From the NCBI GenBank assembly GCA_963555705.1, contig OY743188.1:30215383-30279382 (forward strand): a stretch of 64,000 nucleotides of DNA, written 5' to 3'. The position numbers and the translations under genes were made by a program. Shown one piece after another: positions 32,764 through 42,733 of the stretch (positions are counted from its first letter, which is position 1; every line of letters starts with the position of its first letter). Below the pieces are notes generated by a model. It was not told where the DNA came from. It saw only the letters and a list, made by a program, of their open reading frames with translations, and did not search any database. Source of the stretch: Ligustrum vulgare (Eukaryota > Streptophyta > Magnoliopsida > Lamiales > Oleaceae).

Positions 32764-34799
32764 ATGTCATACTCCAGGAGGTCAAGGTGTGTGCTGATCT
32801 TTTAAGTTTATTTTAAATTTTAATTTTATTTATTGGAATGATATTAAAACCTATTTTACATATTTTTATGTTTGTACTAATTTTTGAAAGTTTTTGATCT
32901 AGGTATTCTCTTTCCCCTTCCCCTTACAATAGCTATGACAGGTCTGACTCAAGATCCTTGTCTAGGAGCAGATCAAGGTGATTTACAGACCTGAATTCCC
33001 TTACTTTAGAATAAACATAATCAATTATCTCTCTTATTTTCAAGAATATGGTATTTGATCCTCTTTTTTGTCGTAATGGACTGAATAAATCTTGTTTGAT
33101 GATTTGCAGGAGTCGTGACTCGAGTGATGCTGACAATCCGGGAAATAATTTGTATGTGACTGGACTTTCAGCACGAGTTTCAAAGAGAGAGATTGAGAAG
33201 CATTTTTCATCTGAGGGAGTGGTATGCATTAACTGCATCATGTTATGTTTATAGTTTTATTATAATTTTCTGTAGGGATACTGGTCTGCAGACTCTTTTC
33301 GTGGAGTATTATATTGTGCATGGTGCTGTTTGATTGCTAATGTCATGCTTCTTTAGGTGGAGGATGTTCACCTTGTTGTTGATCCATGGACACGGGAGCA
33401 TCGTGGATTCGCATTTGTTACAATGTCCACTTTGAAAGATGCTGACCGCTGCATCAAGTACTTGGATGGTTCAATTCTTGAAGGCAGGGTCATAACAGTT
33501 GAGAAGGTAATTCAACTTCATCCTCCCTCTTCCAGTATTTACGGTCATGGATTCTTTTTTTTGGTTACGTTTTGAGATTACAATTTCATTGCTCTTGTAT
33601 ATCTTGTTTGCTATTGAAATTGCGATTGAGATGTTTGCTTTCTTCGCCTGAAGTTTCTTTGACAACAGGGTAGCTGTGTGCAGCAGCTCTTCACCAAAAT
33701 AACAAATCAAATCAAACACATCAAGCAAGTTAATTCATAGGGTTGTATGCCCAGCATTTCTCTTTCTTTTGCAATTTAACCTTACTATTGTTGGGTTACG
33801 TGTTGCAGTTTCTTATATATTTTTTGTTGCAAGGAAAATGTACTCGATAACAAAGTAGGTAGTGTAACCTTATGGTTTTGTTTTTCAATTTGCAGGCTAG
33901 AAGACGGAGAGGCCGTACGCCTACTCCAGGGAAGTACCTTGGGCTGAGAACTCGCGGTGAGTTGTTTTACTATTTTGTAGTCATGCTGTAATAATTATTT
34001 TGGTACACAAACCCCTGAGCTTGTCCCTGGTCATGTAGGGCGCCGATCTCCTAGCTACTCTTCTCGCTCTAGGAGTTGTAGCAGATCATATTCTCCTTAT
34101 TACAGTCGGCGGCAGCGAATGTACTCTCCAGATGATAGACGTAGGTCATACTCCCCATATTACAGCCGTGGAAGGTCTTACTCAAGATATCGTTCTCCAT
34201 CATGCAGCAGGTCTCCTGTTAGGCAACGTGACAGGTCCAATTCTCCCTACTATAGGAATTATTCTCCTGATGATGACCGAGACTATAGAAGTCACTATCG
34301 TTCAGTTTCAAGGGACTACTCTCCGGATGATCGATACTATAGAAGCAGCAGGAGATACGGATCTACTTCTAGAAGCATATCACCAAAGTATAGGAGGACT
34401 TCCAGGAAACCGGACTACTCTCCGGATGATCGATATTATAGAAGCAGCAGGAGATACAGATCTATTTCTAGAAGCATATCGCCAAGGTATAGGAGGACTT
34501 CCAGGAGAAGTTACTCATCAAGTCCTTCACCAAGGCATTCAAGGAGGAGTTACTCGCGCAGTATCTCACCAAATTACACTAAGAGAAGCCACCAACGTAG
34601 CGTCACACCATCTCCGAGGAAGAGCTACTCTCGTAGCATGTCTCCTAAACCAAGTGGCATCTTGAAGCAAAATGATTCTCGTGGTTCACGTGAAGCAAGC
34701 AAAAGCTCAAAGAGGGGTGCACACTCTCGCGATAGCCGTTCTTCAAGAAGACATTCTAGGAGCCCTAGTGGCAGTTCATCTATATCTGTTACTCCCTAG
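32764..34799 (+). CDS. SR45a: SR45a-like serine/arginine-rich splicing factor (transformer-2-like)
   Basis: A nuclear pre-mRNA splicing regulator with one RRM and RS regions on both sides. Coding exons are 32764-32786, 32903-32977, 33110-33221, 33357-33506, 33896-33956 and 34039-34799, all with GT/AG borders and a continuous frame of 393 residues. A non-coding first exon ends at 32206. Residues 1-33 are RS-rich (MSYSRRSRYSLSPSPYNS). The RRM spans about 46-120, with RNP2 LYVTGL (47-52) and RNP1 RGFAFVTM (86-93). Next is the conserved linker ARRRRGRTPTPGKYLGLR, and then a long RS/YSP tail to the end. The tail contains a 33-residue tandem repeat (SPDDRYYRSSRRY..., 34314-34511). The start ATG follows an acceptor and opens the family's MSYSRRSRYS. 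Other SR45a genes are alternatively spliced and stress-responsive; no defect is visible here. Confidence 0.93.
34314..34511 (+). repeat. 99-bp tandem repeat within the SR45a-like coding exon
   Basis: GACTACTCTCCGGATGATCG occurs at 34314 and 34413. Each 99-bp copy encodes 33 residues of RS tail with the pattern DYSPDDRYYRSSRRY...SISP.YRRTSR. The copies differ at only a few bases, so the tail lengthened recently and in frame. Confidence 0.88.
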
Positions 34800-35230
34800 T
34801 ATGGTTCACCTTAATCTGATGAACATGCTCTTCAGGATGCCAGTTTGGGAGCCATACTTCGGTTTTATCTCGAGATCTTGTTTTAGGGCTATAATTCCTT
34901 TTTAAGCTTTGTGTTATAATTCCTATTTTAAGCTGTGTTAAGATATCACTAATATTTGTTGTGGGTTTTGTTTTCTGTCTATCGAGAAACATATGATATA
35001 TATTGGTGCTGTATGATTCAAATGCTGCTTGTGCTTGATTATGCATGGTGGACTCATTTGTTGGACTAATTATCACCATTTGCTCTTACCTGTTTATTTG
35101 AAATCTTGTGTGGATATTTCACCTCGGAGGAGTCGTATGGGAATAAATTTGTTATGGAGCCTTCGCTTTCCTTTCATGTTGTGCGGAATATTTGTGTGTG
35201 AAGATAATGCTAGATGGTTTTAGTTAATGA
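34800..35230 (+). other. 3' flank / probable 3' UTR of the SR45a-like gene
   Basis: The T-rich region following the TAG includes AATAAA at 35143-35148 and other weak A-rich signals, compatible with polyadenylation. A duplicated phrase TTATAATTCCTWTTTTAAGC (about 34890 and 34914) is present. The exact end cannot be set from sequence alone. Confidence 0.45.
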
Positions 35231-36520
35231 TCGCATGGCCTTATTGGTTTGATAAGCTTGTTTAAAAATGATAACAATGTAGACGTTGCAGACTAGTGTA
35301 CATTTGCTCGCGCGATTCACAAGTAGTGTCTATAATTATATGTAACAATGTTATTATGCATGAATAATCTAAAGTAATATTTTTCAAATTATGTCCCCAT
35401 TTCGTGTCCAATATTTGAAAAATCGTTTTTTTAAATACATGTTCATCTAATAAAATAATTTATACATAAATCTAAAAAGATTTCATATTTTTAACTATAT
35501 ATTGTCCAAAATTTACTATTACAAATCAAATTATTTTAAGATTATATCGATTCGATTCGAGCTCTTGGAGTTGGAATAAGTTCGATAGCGAATTACAAAA
35601 TCTTGGTGATCTTCTCTAAGACCTGGCTTCTCCCACTGCTTGGGAGCTTACGATTTCATGTTTTATTTCACTCCCCGAGTCTCAAACAGATTCCTCAATT
35701 GTTTGCGAGCTCTTTAAGTATAATATATTAAAGATTCAATTTTATTTAAAGAATGCATAATTTTAAAAATGAGACAAAAGTTAACCTCTAAAAAGAAAGT
35801 CGAAAAATAGATTTTTAAAGAACAGTAACCATAAAGATTTAAAAAATGAACGGTCGTTTTTAATGCTTGTTCGCCTTATTTTAACAATCATTATATGATT
35901 TTGAAATGCAAGTATGTAGTTTCTTATGAGCTTTTCAAATTGGTATATTAAAACGTAATTGTGTCAAGTGTATATGTCAAAAATGAGACGAATTTCGGAA
36001 AATAAAAAAAAAAAAAAAAAGAGCATTGTGAAGGAACCATTTTAAATGGTTATAACTTTTGCTATGGTTGACGGTTTGTACTTCGAAAATAATGTGGTAA
36101 AATATTTTGTGAGAACTTCATGTTGCATATGAACAATTAAAAGTAAAAATTTGTCAAATTATGATTCCTAGACCATTATATAATTTCAAAAATGAATTTG
36201 TAAATTTTTGCAAGCTCTTTGAGTAGTATATTAAAAAATCAGTTTATCTAAAGTATGAATATTTTTTAAAATGGAACGAAAGTTAATTTGTAACAAGAAA
36301 ATTGAAAAATAGAATTTTAAGGACGGATAACTACAATAATTTAAAAAAAAAAAATGTGAATGGTCATTTTGCATTCACGTTCTTCTTATATTCACAGTCA
36401 TATGAATTTGAAAATGCAAGTTGTAGTTCTTTATAAGTTTTTTGTAGTGATACATTAAAAACTTATTTTTGCCTATATATATGCCGAAAATGAGAACATT
36501 TGACTCTTGAAAGAATAAAA
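35231..36520. repeat. Old tandem duplication of about 480 bp in intergenic DNA
   Basis: The segment about 35765-36145 recurs, much diverged, at about 36250-36930. Shared phrases are ACGAAAGTTAA / ACAAAAGTTAA, GAAAAATAGAWTTTTAA, TTTTGCTATG and TTTTGTGAGAACT-like ends. The second copy is split by a Stowaway MITE. No gene is seen. Confidence 0.6.
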
Positions 36521-36527
36521 AACAATA

Positions 36528-36798
36528 CTCCTTCCGTCCCATAAATTAAGTTCGTTTTCCTTTTTTGTTTGTCCCAAATTACATGTCACTTTCTTTATTG
36601 AGATTATATTAATATCTTAATTTTCTAATATACTTCTATAGAATATGTATTGTTATCAATAAAAATGAACTACTCATTATTCAATGTAGAGATATATTAG
36701 ATAAAATGTAAGTAATTTTATAGTTACAACGTATATTAATAATGTATCTTAATCCGTGTGAAAATAGAAATAAATTTATCTTTATGGGACGGAAGGAG
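36528..36798. mobile_element. Stowaway-type MITE
   Basis: Terminal inverted repeats CTCCTTCCGTCCCATAAA and TTTATGGGACGGAAGGAG pair perfectly over 18 bp and are flanked by TA on both sides (36526-36527, 36799-36800). That is the Stowaway (Tc1/mariner) signature. The 271-bp interior has no coding capacity. Confidence 0.93.
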
Positions 36799-37077
36799 TA
36801 CATTATTAAGGGATCATTTTAAACAGGTATAAATAAATTTTGCTATGAATGATGGTTTTGTATATAAAAATAATTATTAAGGTATCATGTGAGAACTGAG
36901 AACTTTATAATGACATCAAGATCTTGTCATTATAACTTCATTTGAGATTAAAAAGTTGATTAAACAAAGAAAAGCAAAAAAACAAAAAACTTGCTAAAAG
37001 ACAAGATAAAGGATTGCCATAAATAAATACTGTCACCCAACTCACACTTATATAAAGGATTGGAACATTTGTGCTAC

Positions 37078-37274
37078 TGAACAAAAAAAATAAAATACTT
37101 TTTATTTATGAAAAGTTTAAGTAAAAGGGTTACAAGCTTGAGCTATATATAGAGAAGTAACCATATAACTAAATCTAACAAACTTGAATCTAGCATATTC
37201 TAGAATATTTTAATTCAACTAATATCAAACCATTCTGCCTCAAGTTGGATTTTATATACAAAGTAACTCCAACA
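37078..37274 (-). repeat. 3' LTR of a Copia-like relic (minus strand)
   Basis: On the minus strand it runs from TGTTGGAGTTAC (37274) to TTTTTGTTCA (37078) and contains TATATATAG (about 37147) and an AATAAA signal. A partial relative at 41813-41905 shares GTTGAATTARAATATTCTAG and the same TTTTTGTTCA end next to a primer-binding-site-like sequence. The pair marks a relic about 4.8 kb long. Confidence 0.5.
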
Positions 37275-38528
37275 TGGAGATACAACAAAAGTAAAAATAA
37301 TACAAATGTATGTAAATTTCTCATAAATCCCCTTAAGTCTTAAGGCAGAAGTATCAATCTTCAAATCAGTAAATCAGCTACAATCAACCAATCAATTTTC
37401 AAATCAGCTACAATCAGTCAATAAATCTTCAAATCAACTACAATAGGCTGATAAACCCATCCACGGGTCAAAACGAACTAAATGTTGAGGCAACCTGCAT
37501 GGCAACACACCATAAATTTGCAAGGCTTAATCATCAATAGTCCATAAAATTCATTGAGAATCATGCTAGCAGTAAATAATCATAAAAACCTCAATCACGG
37601 TATCATTTTTCAAAGCATAATCTATGCTTTCACATAACACAACATTTGTTGTAATATCGTCCAATCAGCATATCATTCATCATCCAAATATCGTCAAACT
37701 CAGCCATAATGCAAATTCAATTATCAAATTATTCAAACAGTCAAATAGGCCCAAATCTATATATCAAACACCCACTATGGGCCCAATAGTAAATCCAAAA
37801 AAAAAAAAAAAAAATCAGCCCCAAATCTTATTTTCAAAAATATGGGGATTAAAATCAATTAACTAGAAACTTTGGGACCAATCTGCGATTTTTGAATCCT
37901 GGAACCATTTTGCACCAAATCTAGACATTTAGGAACCAACTTCAGCAATTATACTGATAGGGTCCATTTTCACAAAACCAAAACTACAAGGACCAATTAA
38001 AACATATCCAAAACCTTTAAGGATCCGTTCTTCAATTTTGGAAGATTTGTAATCCAATTTCAACAACCACCTTCGTTCAATCAAAAAAATCAAAATACCA
38101 CCTCCAATCGCTGCCTGCCTCGCCTGCTGACACCAAAAAAAATTTTGGAACACTTTCGAAGGTTCCTCTCAACATGACGAACTCAAATTCGAAGTTCGTT
38201 TCATGAAAAGAATTTTGGATTGCTCCATATTTGAAATCACAAATCGTGGTCAGTCATCTTCTTCGCATCTCCGGCCACATCGCTGGCAAAATCACGCCTC
38301 AAATTACTCTAAGCTATTACTAACCCAAAATAGGTCCAAAAACAATTAATAACCAAAAAAGGAGGCTCAAATTTTTGTCATTGAATTTTTTTTTTTTTGT
38401 TTTCTAGTCGATTATATGCTCACGTGTTCACTATTTAGTTCTCCATTTTAATTTTCAGTAGAGAGGCAGTGACCAAGAAATTAATATCGAACCGGAAAAT
38501 CGCGACCGAGAGAGTAGATTTGGATGGG
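37275..38528. other. Non-coding interior of the Copia-like relic
   Basis: No coding domain is visible. Three to four copies of a short unit around AATCAGCTACAATC occur at 37365-37455. A-rich runs occur at 37798-37814 and a T run at 38388-38399. Open frames such as 38153-37929 on the minus strand have no recognisable motif. Confidence 0.4.
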
Positions 38529-38536
38529 AATCCAAT

Positions 38537-39472
38537 CAGGGGTGGACCTATTCAGGGTCCAGTGGGTGCAACCGCACCCACTGGACACAACCCAAATGCA
38601 TTTTTGGTCTATTTTAAATGATTTCAATTCAGCCCATTTTTTCGATTTCAATCCATTTTAAATCCTTCTTCCTTCCTTACAGCTACAGCCCAAGTGCCCA
38701 ACAAGACAACACTCTCTCTCTCATTCCCTTCTTTCAAGATTTTCTCAATCGTGACAGATGACTCAGTCCCTTGTGCATCGCCCTCGTCTGATCATCCCAA
38801 CAACACTCACCACTGGTCCATCGACTCACCGAGTACTGACCTCTGTTCACACTTCACACAATCGCTATTTCGCCACCACACACACGACATTGCTATCTCT
38901 AACGCACTGTAAGCAAAGCAAACAACCCAAATTTCTTGGAAAAAAAAATAAAGGTTCTTTCTTGGAATTGGATTAATTAATTTCAAAAGTTTTTTAATTA
39001 ATCATTACTCTATTTGACTATCTCTTTTGCTTTCTTTTTTTTCCCTGATATGATATGGATATAGGATGGCATTTTTTTTTTTTTTTAAGGATGAGAGTTA
39101 TTATATCAGAAGCTTTATTCATTGGGTTTTTTATTTTTCATTAGTATTAATTTGTATTTTGATTGATTTTTGTGAGAAGACGGGTGACAGAATTAAGGAA
39201 TAAGTGAAGGGGGGGAAAGATTGTGAAAATTGACTGTGTAATCGGATTGGAGATCAATGGATGAATGATATCTTAGTGGTGTATGTTAAAAAAGATGTAT
39301 TTAATGAAATTGATAATGAGACTATTATACGACGTTTTTAAAGAATGAGAAGAAGTAAGGAACAATTGTAAAAAGGTACTACATTTTGAGTATTATCGTT
39401 GTCTTATTTTATATTATTTTTTACATAATTTTTTGTCGCCCCCACTGAATTCAAATCTTGGGCCCGCCACTG
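38537..39472. mobile_element. Non-autonomous hAT element 1 (TSD AATCCAAT)
   Basis: The 936-bp insert begins CAGGGGTGGACC and ends GGCCCGCCACTG, an imperfect inverted pair of hAT type. A perfect 8-bp duplication AATCCAAT flanks it (38529-38536 and 39473-39480). There is no transposase. The left half contains pyrimidine-rich, UTR-like sequence (38660-38900) that could be captured host DNA. Confidence 0.88.
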
Positions 39473-39655
39473 AATCCAATTAAGCCGATTACAATATGCA
39501 TGATTGGCACCGAGGGGTTTCATTAGCTCGCACCTCTGTGAGAAGCTCATGGTGAAGACCCCACACACACTGTCAGCATCCATTAACCGACAACCCATAG
39601 ATCCCTTAATCTTAATCTCATCCATTATGAACATGTATCTTACACCCAGCCATAG

Positions 39656-40609
39656 TGTCACGCAGTGAAAATGCTTATCTCCCCATTCGGTTCGGCAAGT
39701 CGGCAACAACTAGGCGGTTGACCTATTTTACCATGAAGTGCTCTAATGATATGATCATATTGCAGGTATTTCCCTTACATCCTACTCATCAGCGTGCGTG
39801 TATGCCAGTTGTTCTGCCTTGCCGGCCAACGAATGAGAGGTAAGCTACTTAGAGGCGAGAAACCTCGGGAGCTAAACCTGCGATTCGTGAAAGTTGGTAT
39901 CAGAGCGGTCCCGCTTGAATGCGTTGTTGGTCTTGTGGAGATTAATGACATGAATTCTCGCGGAGAAAATATTTTGGGCCACGGATTGTGTCGGCAAGCT
40001 TGCGGAACACGAAGAAGGAAGCTGAGGGGAAAATGGGTGTGCTGGGCAGCGTTGCGCGATTGCTTTTGAAGGAGTTTTGAGGAGCGCATTTTGCAGCGCC
40101 TACGAGAATGTAGTGAGTATGTGCTTCGACATGTGCTGGAGGCGCTGCGGCTGGAGGCCTTCCACCGAAGAACTACTGCTTATGGGGGCAGATGGTGAAG
40201 GTTGATGTTGGAGGCGGTATGTACGAGTTACAGCGGGCAAGTGTGGGAGGACCACCGTGTGAATGCTCGTCCATGAGGGATGGTGCCGTTTAATTCTGCA
40301 ATTGAGGAGTGCGTGTTGATGCGAAGCTCACTTCCCGCTACGAGGACGTAAGCGGATTCGAATGGGGGAGAATGTCACGCAGTGAAAATGCTTATCTCCC
40401 CATTCGGTTCGGCAAGTCGGAAACAGCTAGGCGGTTGGCCTATTTTACCATGAAGTGCTCTAATGATATGATCATATTGCAGGTATTTCCCTTACATCCT
40501 ACTCATCAGCGTGCGTGTGTGCCAGTTGTTCTGTCTTGCCGGCCAACGAATGAGAGGTAAGTTACCTAGAGGCGAGAAACCTCGGGAGCTAAACCTGCGA
40601 TTCGTGAAA
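39656..40609 (+). mobile_element. TRIM (small LTR retrotransposon), 954 bp, with 237-bp LTRs (TSD CATAG)
   Basis: Two nearly identical 237-bp LTRs (39656-39892 and 40373-40609) start TGTCACGCAGTG and end ATTCGTGAAA. One base after the first LTR is TGGTATCAGAGC (39895-39906), the classic initiator-methionine-tRNA primer-binding site. A purine tract ATGGGGGAGAA precedes the second LTR. CATAG flanks both sides (39651-39655, 40610-40614). The 480-bp interior is GC-richer than its surroundings and has no retroviral-type domain, so movement would need proteins from another element. The few LTR differences suggest a young insertion. The LTRs end in AA rather than the usual CA. Confidence 0.92.
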
Positions 40610-40648
40610 CATAGACTAGGAGCTTCAACCGAGTCAAATACGTACAAC

Positions 40649-41392
40649 TAGGGGGGAGCCAGGATTTTTGGTCAGCGCGGGCGAAAAATAAATGAGGTTG
40701 TGGACAACGATGTTCGGGGTCGTTTCGAGAAAAAATAAAAATGAAGAGAAAATTTAATTTCACAAATAATAAGTAAACAAATTTTAACTCATAAATAACA
40801 AATATAAAAAATCAATTTTTCGAAAGTTAAGTTCCAAAATGATTCAATTTTTTACTTCATGTATGATAGACGAATTGTTTATATACAAGTTTCATTTTTT
40901 TATTTTTTTCAACTTTCTTGTTAATGAAATGAAAAGCCACCTTAAAAAAAAAAGAAAAAAAAGAAATGAAAAGCCATTATGGTCCCATCTCCCATTTTTA
41001 TACCATCACTCCTTTTCAACTCTGTCTCTGACGCGCAAAGAGACCAACTACACTCATTTGTCTTCCTCTTCTCTCACAACCAGTCACATACACACTGCAC
41101 ATACAAACTCGCGGGCGATTTCTTCTTCACTTCTCTTCTCTTCTCTCTCTTTTTTTTTTTTTTTTTTTTTGTGCTGGGAATTTTTCCCCCATGATTCTAC
41201 CAAAATCAGGTAAGATATTCTCAAATTTTTCCAGCTATTTTGGGCATTTTCTTACTTCTTCTTTCTCACCTATTTACATCTTCCTAATTCCCGGTTCAGA
41301 TTCCAGTGTAGGCTGTAATTCATCTTTAAAGGACGGAGCCAAAGTCAGTGCGGTCGCGAGCCTACGCTCGGCCTGAACTGGCTCCGCCCCTG
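40649..41392. mobile_element. Non-autonomous hAT element 2 (TSD CGTACAAC)
   Basis: The left end TAGGGGGGAGCCAGG and the right end, inverted as CAGGGGCGGAGCCAG, match except for a terminal T and one interior base. The 8-bp duplication CGTACAAC (40641-40648, 41393-41400) is perfect. The 744-bp body has no transposase. It contains a CT/T-rich block (41110-41172) that resembles a host 5' UTR. Confidence 0.9.
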
Positions 41393-41640
41393 CGTACAAC
41401 CTCGAAGATCAGTCTCAATAGTTTGTGGGACAAGTATTCGAAGTTTCCATGAAGGTTCCAACTTGGGCTTCACAGGTTTTGAGGCAACAAGTACCGGATG
41501 TTTCATATTGCATTTTAGTTGTTTTCGGTATTGCCGATGTCCAAGGATCAGCAGCTCTCCCACCTGGTTCAGACCAACTCTTACTGAATGGAGCTCGATA
41601 TTTTTCTTCTTCCTCCTATTGCTTGATGTAGCCTAGCTAG
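41345..41640 (-). other. Unrecognised open frame in the Copia-like relic, interrupted by insertions
   Basis: On the minus strand, 41627-41401 is open. It reads RRKKKNIELHSVRVGLNQVG and LEPSWKLRILVPQTIETDLRG, then runs into hAT element 2. With the two hATs and the TRIM mentally removed, the frame continues only briefly (YLTRLKLLVYGW) into a possible GT donor at about 39645. I do not recognise the peptide. It may be a captured host exon or decayed element coding. Confidence that it ever was a gene is low. Confidence 0.25.
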
Positions 41641-41800
41641 GTTTGGTATTCAGATCTCATTTTCAGATTTGGAATCAAATTGTTTGAACAAAAGAAGAGT
41701 AGAAATAGAAACTGAGATGTCAAAAAAATGGCCAAGCGAGCGGCAAAGACTGCTCGCCGGAAAATGAAAGTTGACCGGAATCATGCCAAGATTGAAACAC

Positions 41801-41905
41801 GCTCTTATACCATGAACAAAAAGTATTTTAGTTTTCCCCCAAAGTCCTCTCTACTTACATTCTAGAATATTCTAATTCAACTATTCTCTCAATAGCTACC
41901 AAACC
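41801..41905 (-). repeat. 5' LTR remnant and primer-binding site of the Copia-like relic
   Basis: Read on the minus strand, AAAATACTTTTTGTTCA ends at 41813 and is followed directly by TGGTATAAGAGC (41812-41801), one mismatch from the initiator-tRNA site TGGTATCAGAGC. The LTR side matches the complete copy at 37078-37274 only as far as about 41905, so it is truncated. Confidence 0.5.
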
Positions 41906-42733
41906 AATGTGAATCATATGGACTAAGAGCATGGTTGGGCGTTGTTTTTGAAGGCAATTAAATGACATAAATTAATAGTGGATATGTAAGTGATACATGT
42001 GTATCCTATAAAATATATAAATAGAAATGGTTTGCTCGATTAAAATCAATTTATAAATGGGGCCATTGGTTCATGATTGCAACTCTGTTCTACAACACTG
42101 CAATAATTATAAATTATTTTATTTACATTTAGATAATTAGCGTAAAACGTCCTTAAGTTTGATACTCATTGTGCAAAATATGCCAATGTTCTGATTTTTA
42201 GCACACAAAACGTCTCAACAATTTCAATTTCTTGTACAAGACGTCCTTTATGTTAATTCAAACATCCCTCCACAATCTTTTTTGGATTTGAACAGTCAGC
42301 CTTTAAAATTTGGGTATTTTCATCCAAAGTATAACCCATTGCTAAACATTGCTTTCATTCCTCCTCCTCCTTAGATTCCATCCCCTTCCCCATCTCTCCA
42401 TGCCCCTCCACCACCACCATGTCTACCACCTCCACCCACCAATAGCGACCACCGTCGTCGCCATAAAAATCAATTAAAATGCTACTTTAACTGTAAAGGT
42501 AGCACAAAGAATAAAATATTTGAAAGCAAAACAACCACTAAATAATGAATGTTGCTCATGGCCCATCTCTCCCCTATATTCTTCTAGAACTCGATGTAAT
42601 TCACAGAAAAAGAAAATAATTGCCAACTTTTTCTATACTTGGAAATTAACTTACATGATTTGCTTTTGACTTTCTTCTACGTAGAACTCCCTTCCTTATT
42701 TCACCTCCACGAGGTCCCATTTAGAAGTTAATC
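41906..42733. other. Intergenic DNA
   Basis: No gene is supported. A C-rich stretch with CCTCC and CACCACCAC repeats lies at 42360-42460. Confidence 0.4.

Noticed and set aside
34132..34665. Long second plus-strand frame over the RS domain
   Set aside because: It is an out-of-frame shadow of the SR45a-like coding exon; the in-frame exon has the family motifs.
37929..38153. Minus-strand 74-aa frame
   Set aside because: No recognisable motif and it lies in the non-coding interior of a Copia-like relic.
39895..39906. tRNA 3' end sequence
   Set aside because: TGGTATCAGAGC here is a primer-binding site complementary to initiator tRNA, beside an LTR.
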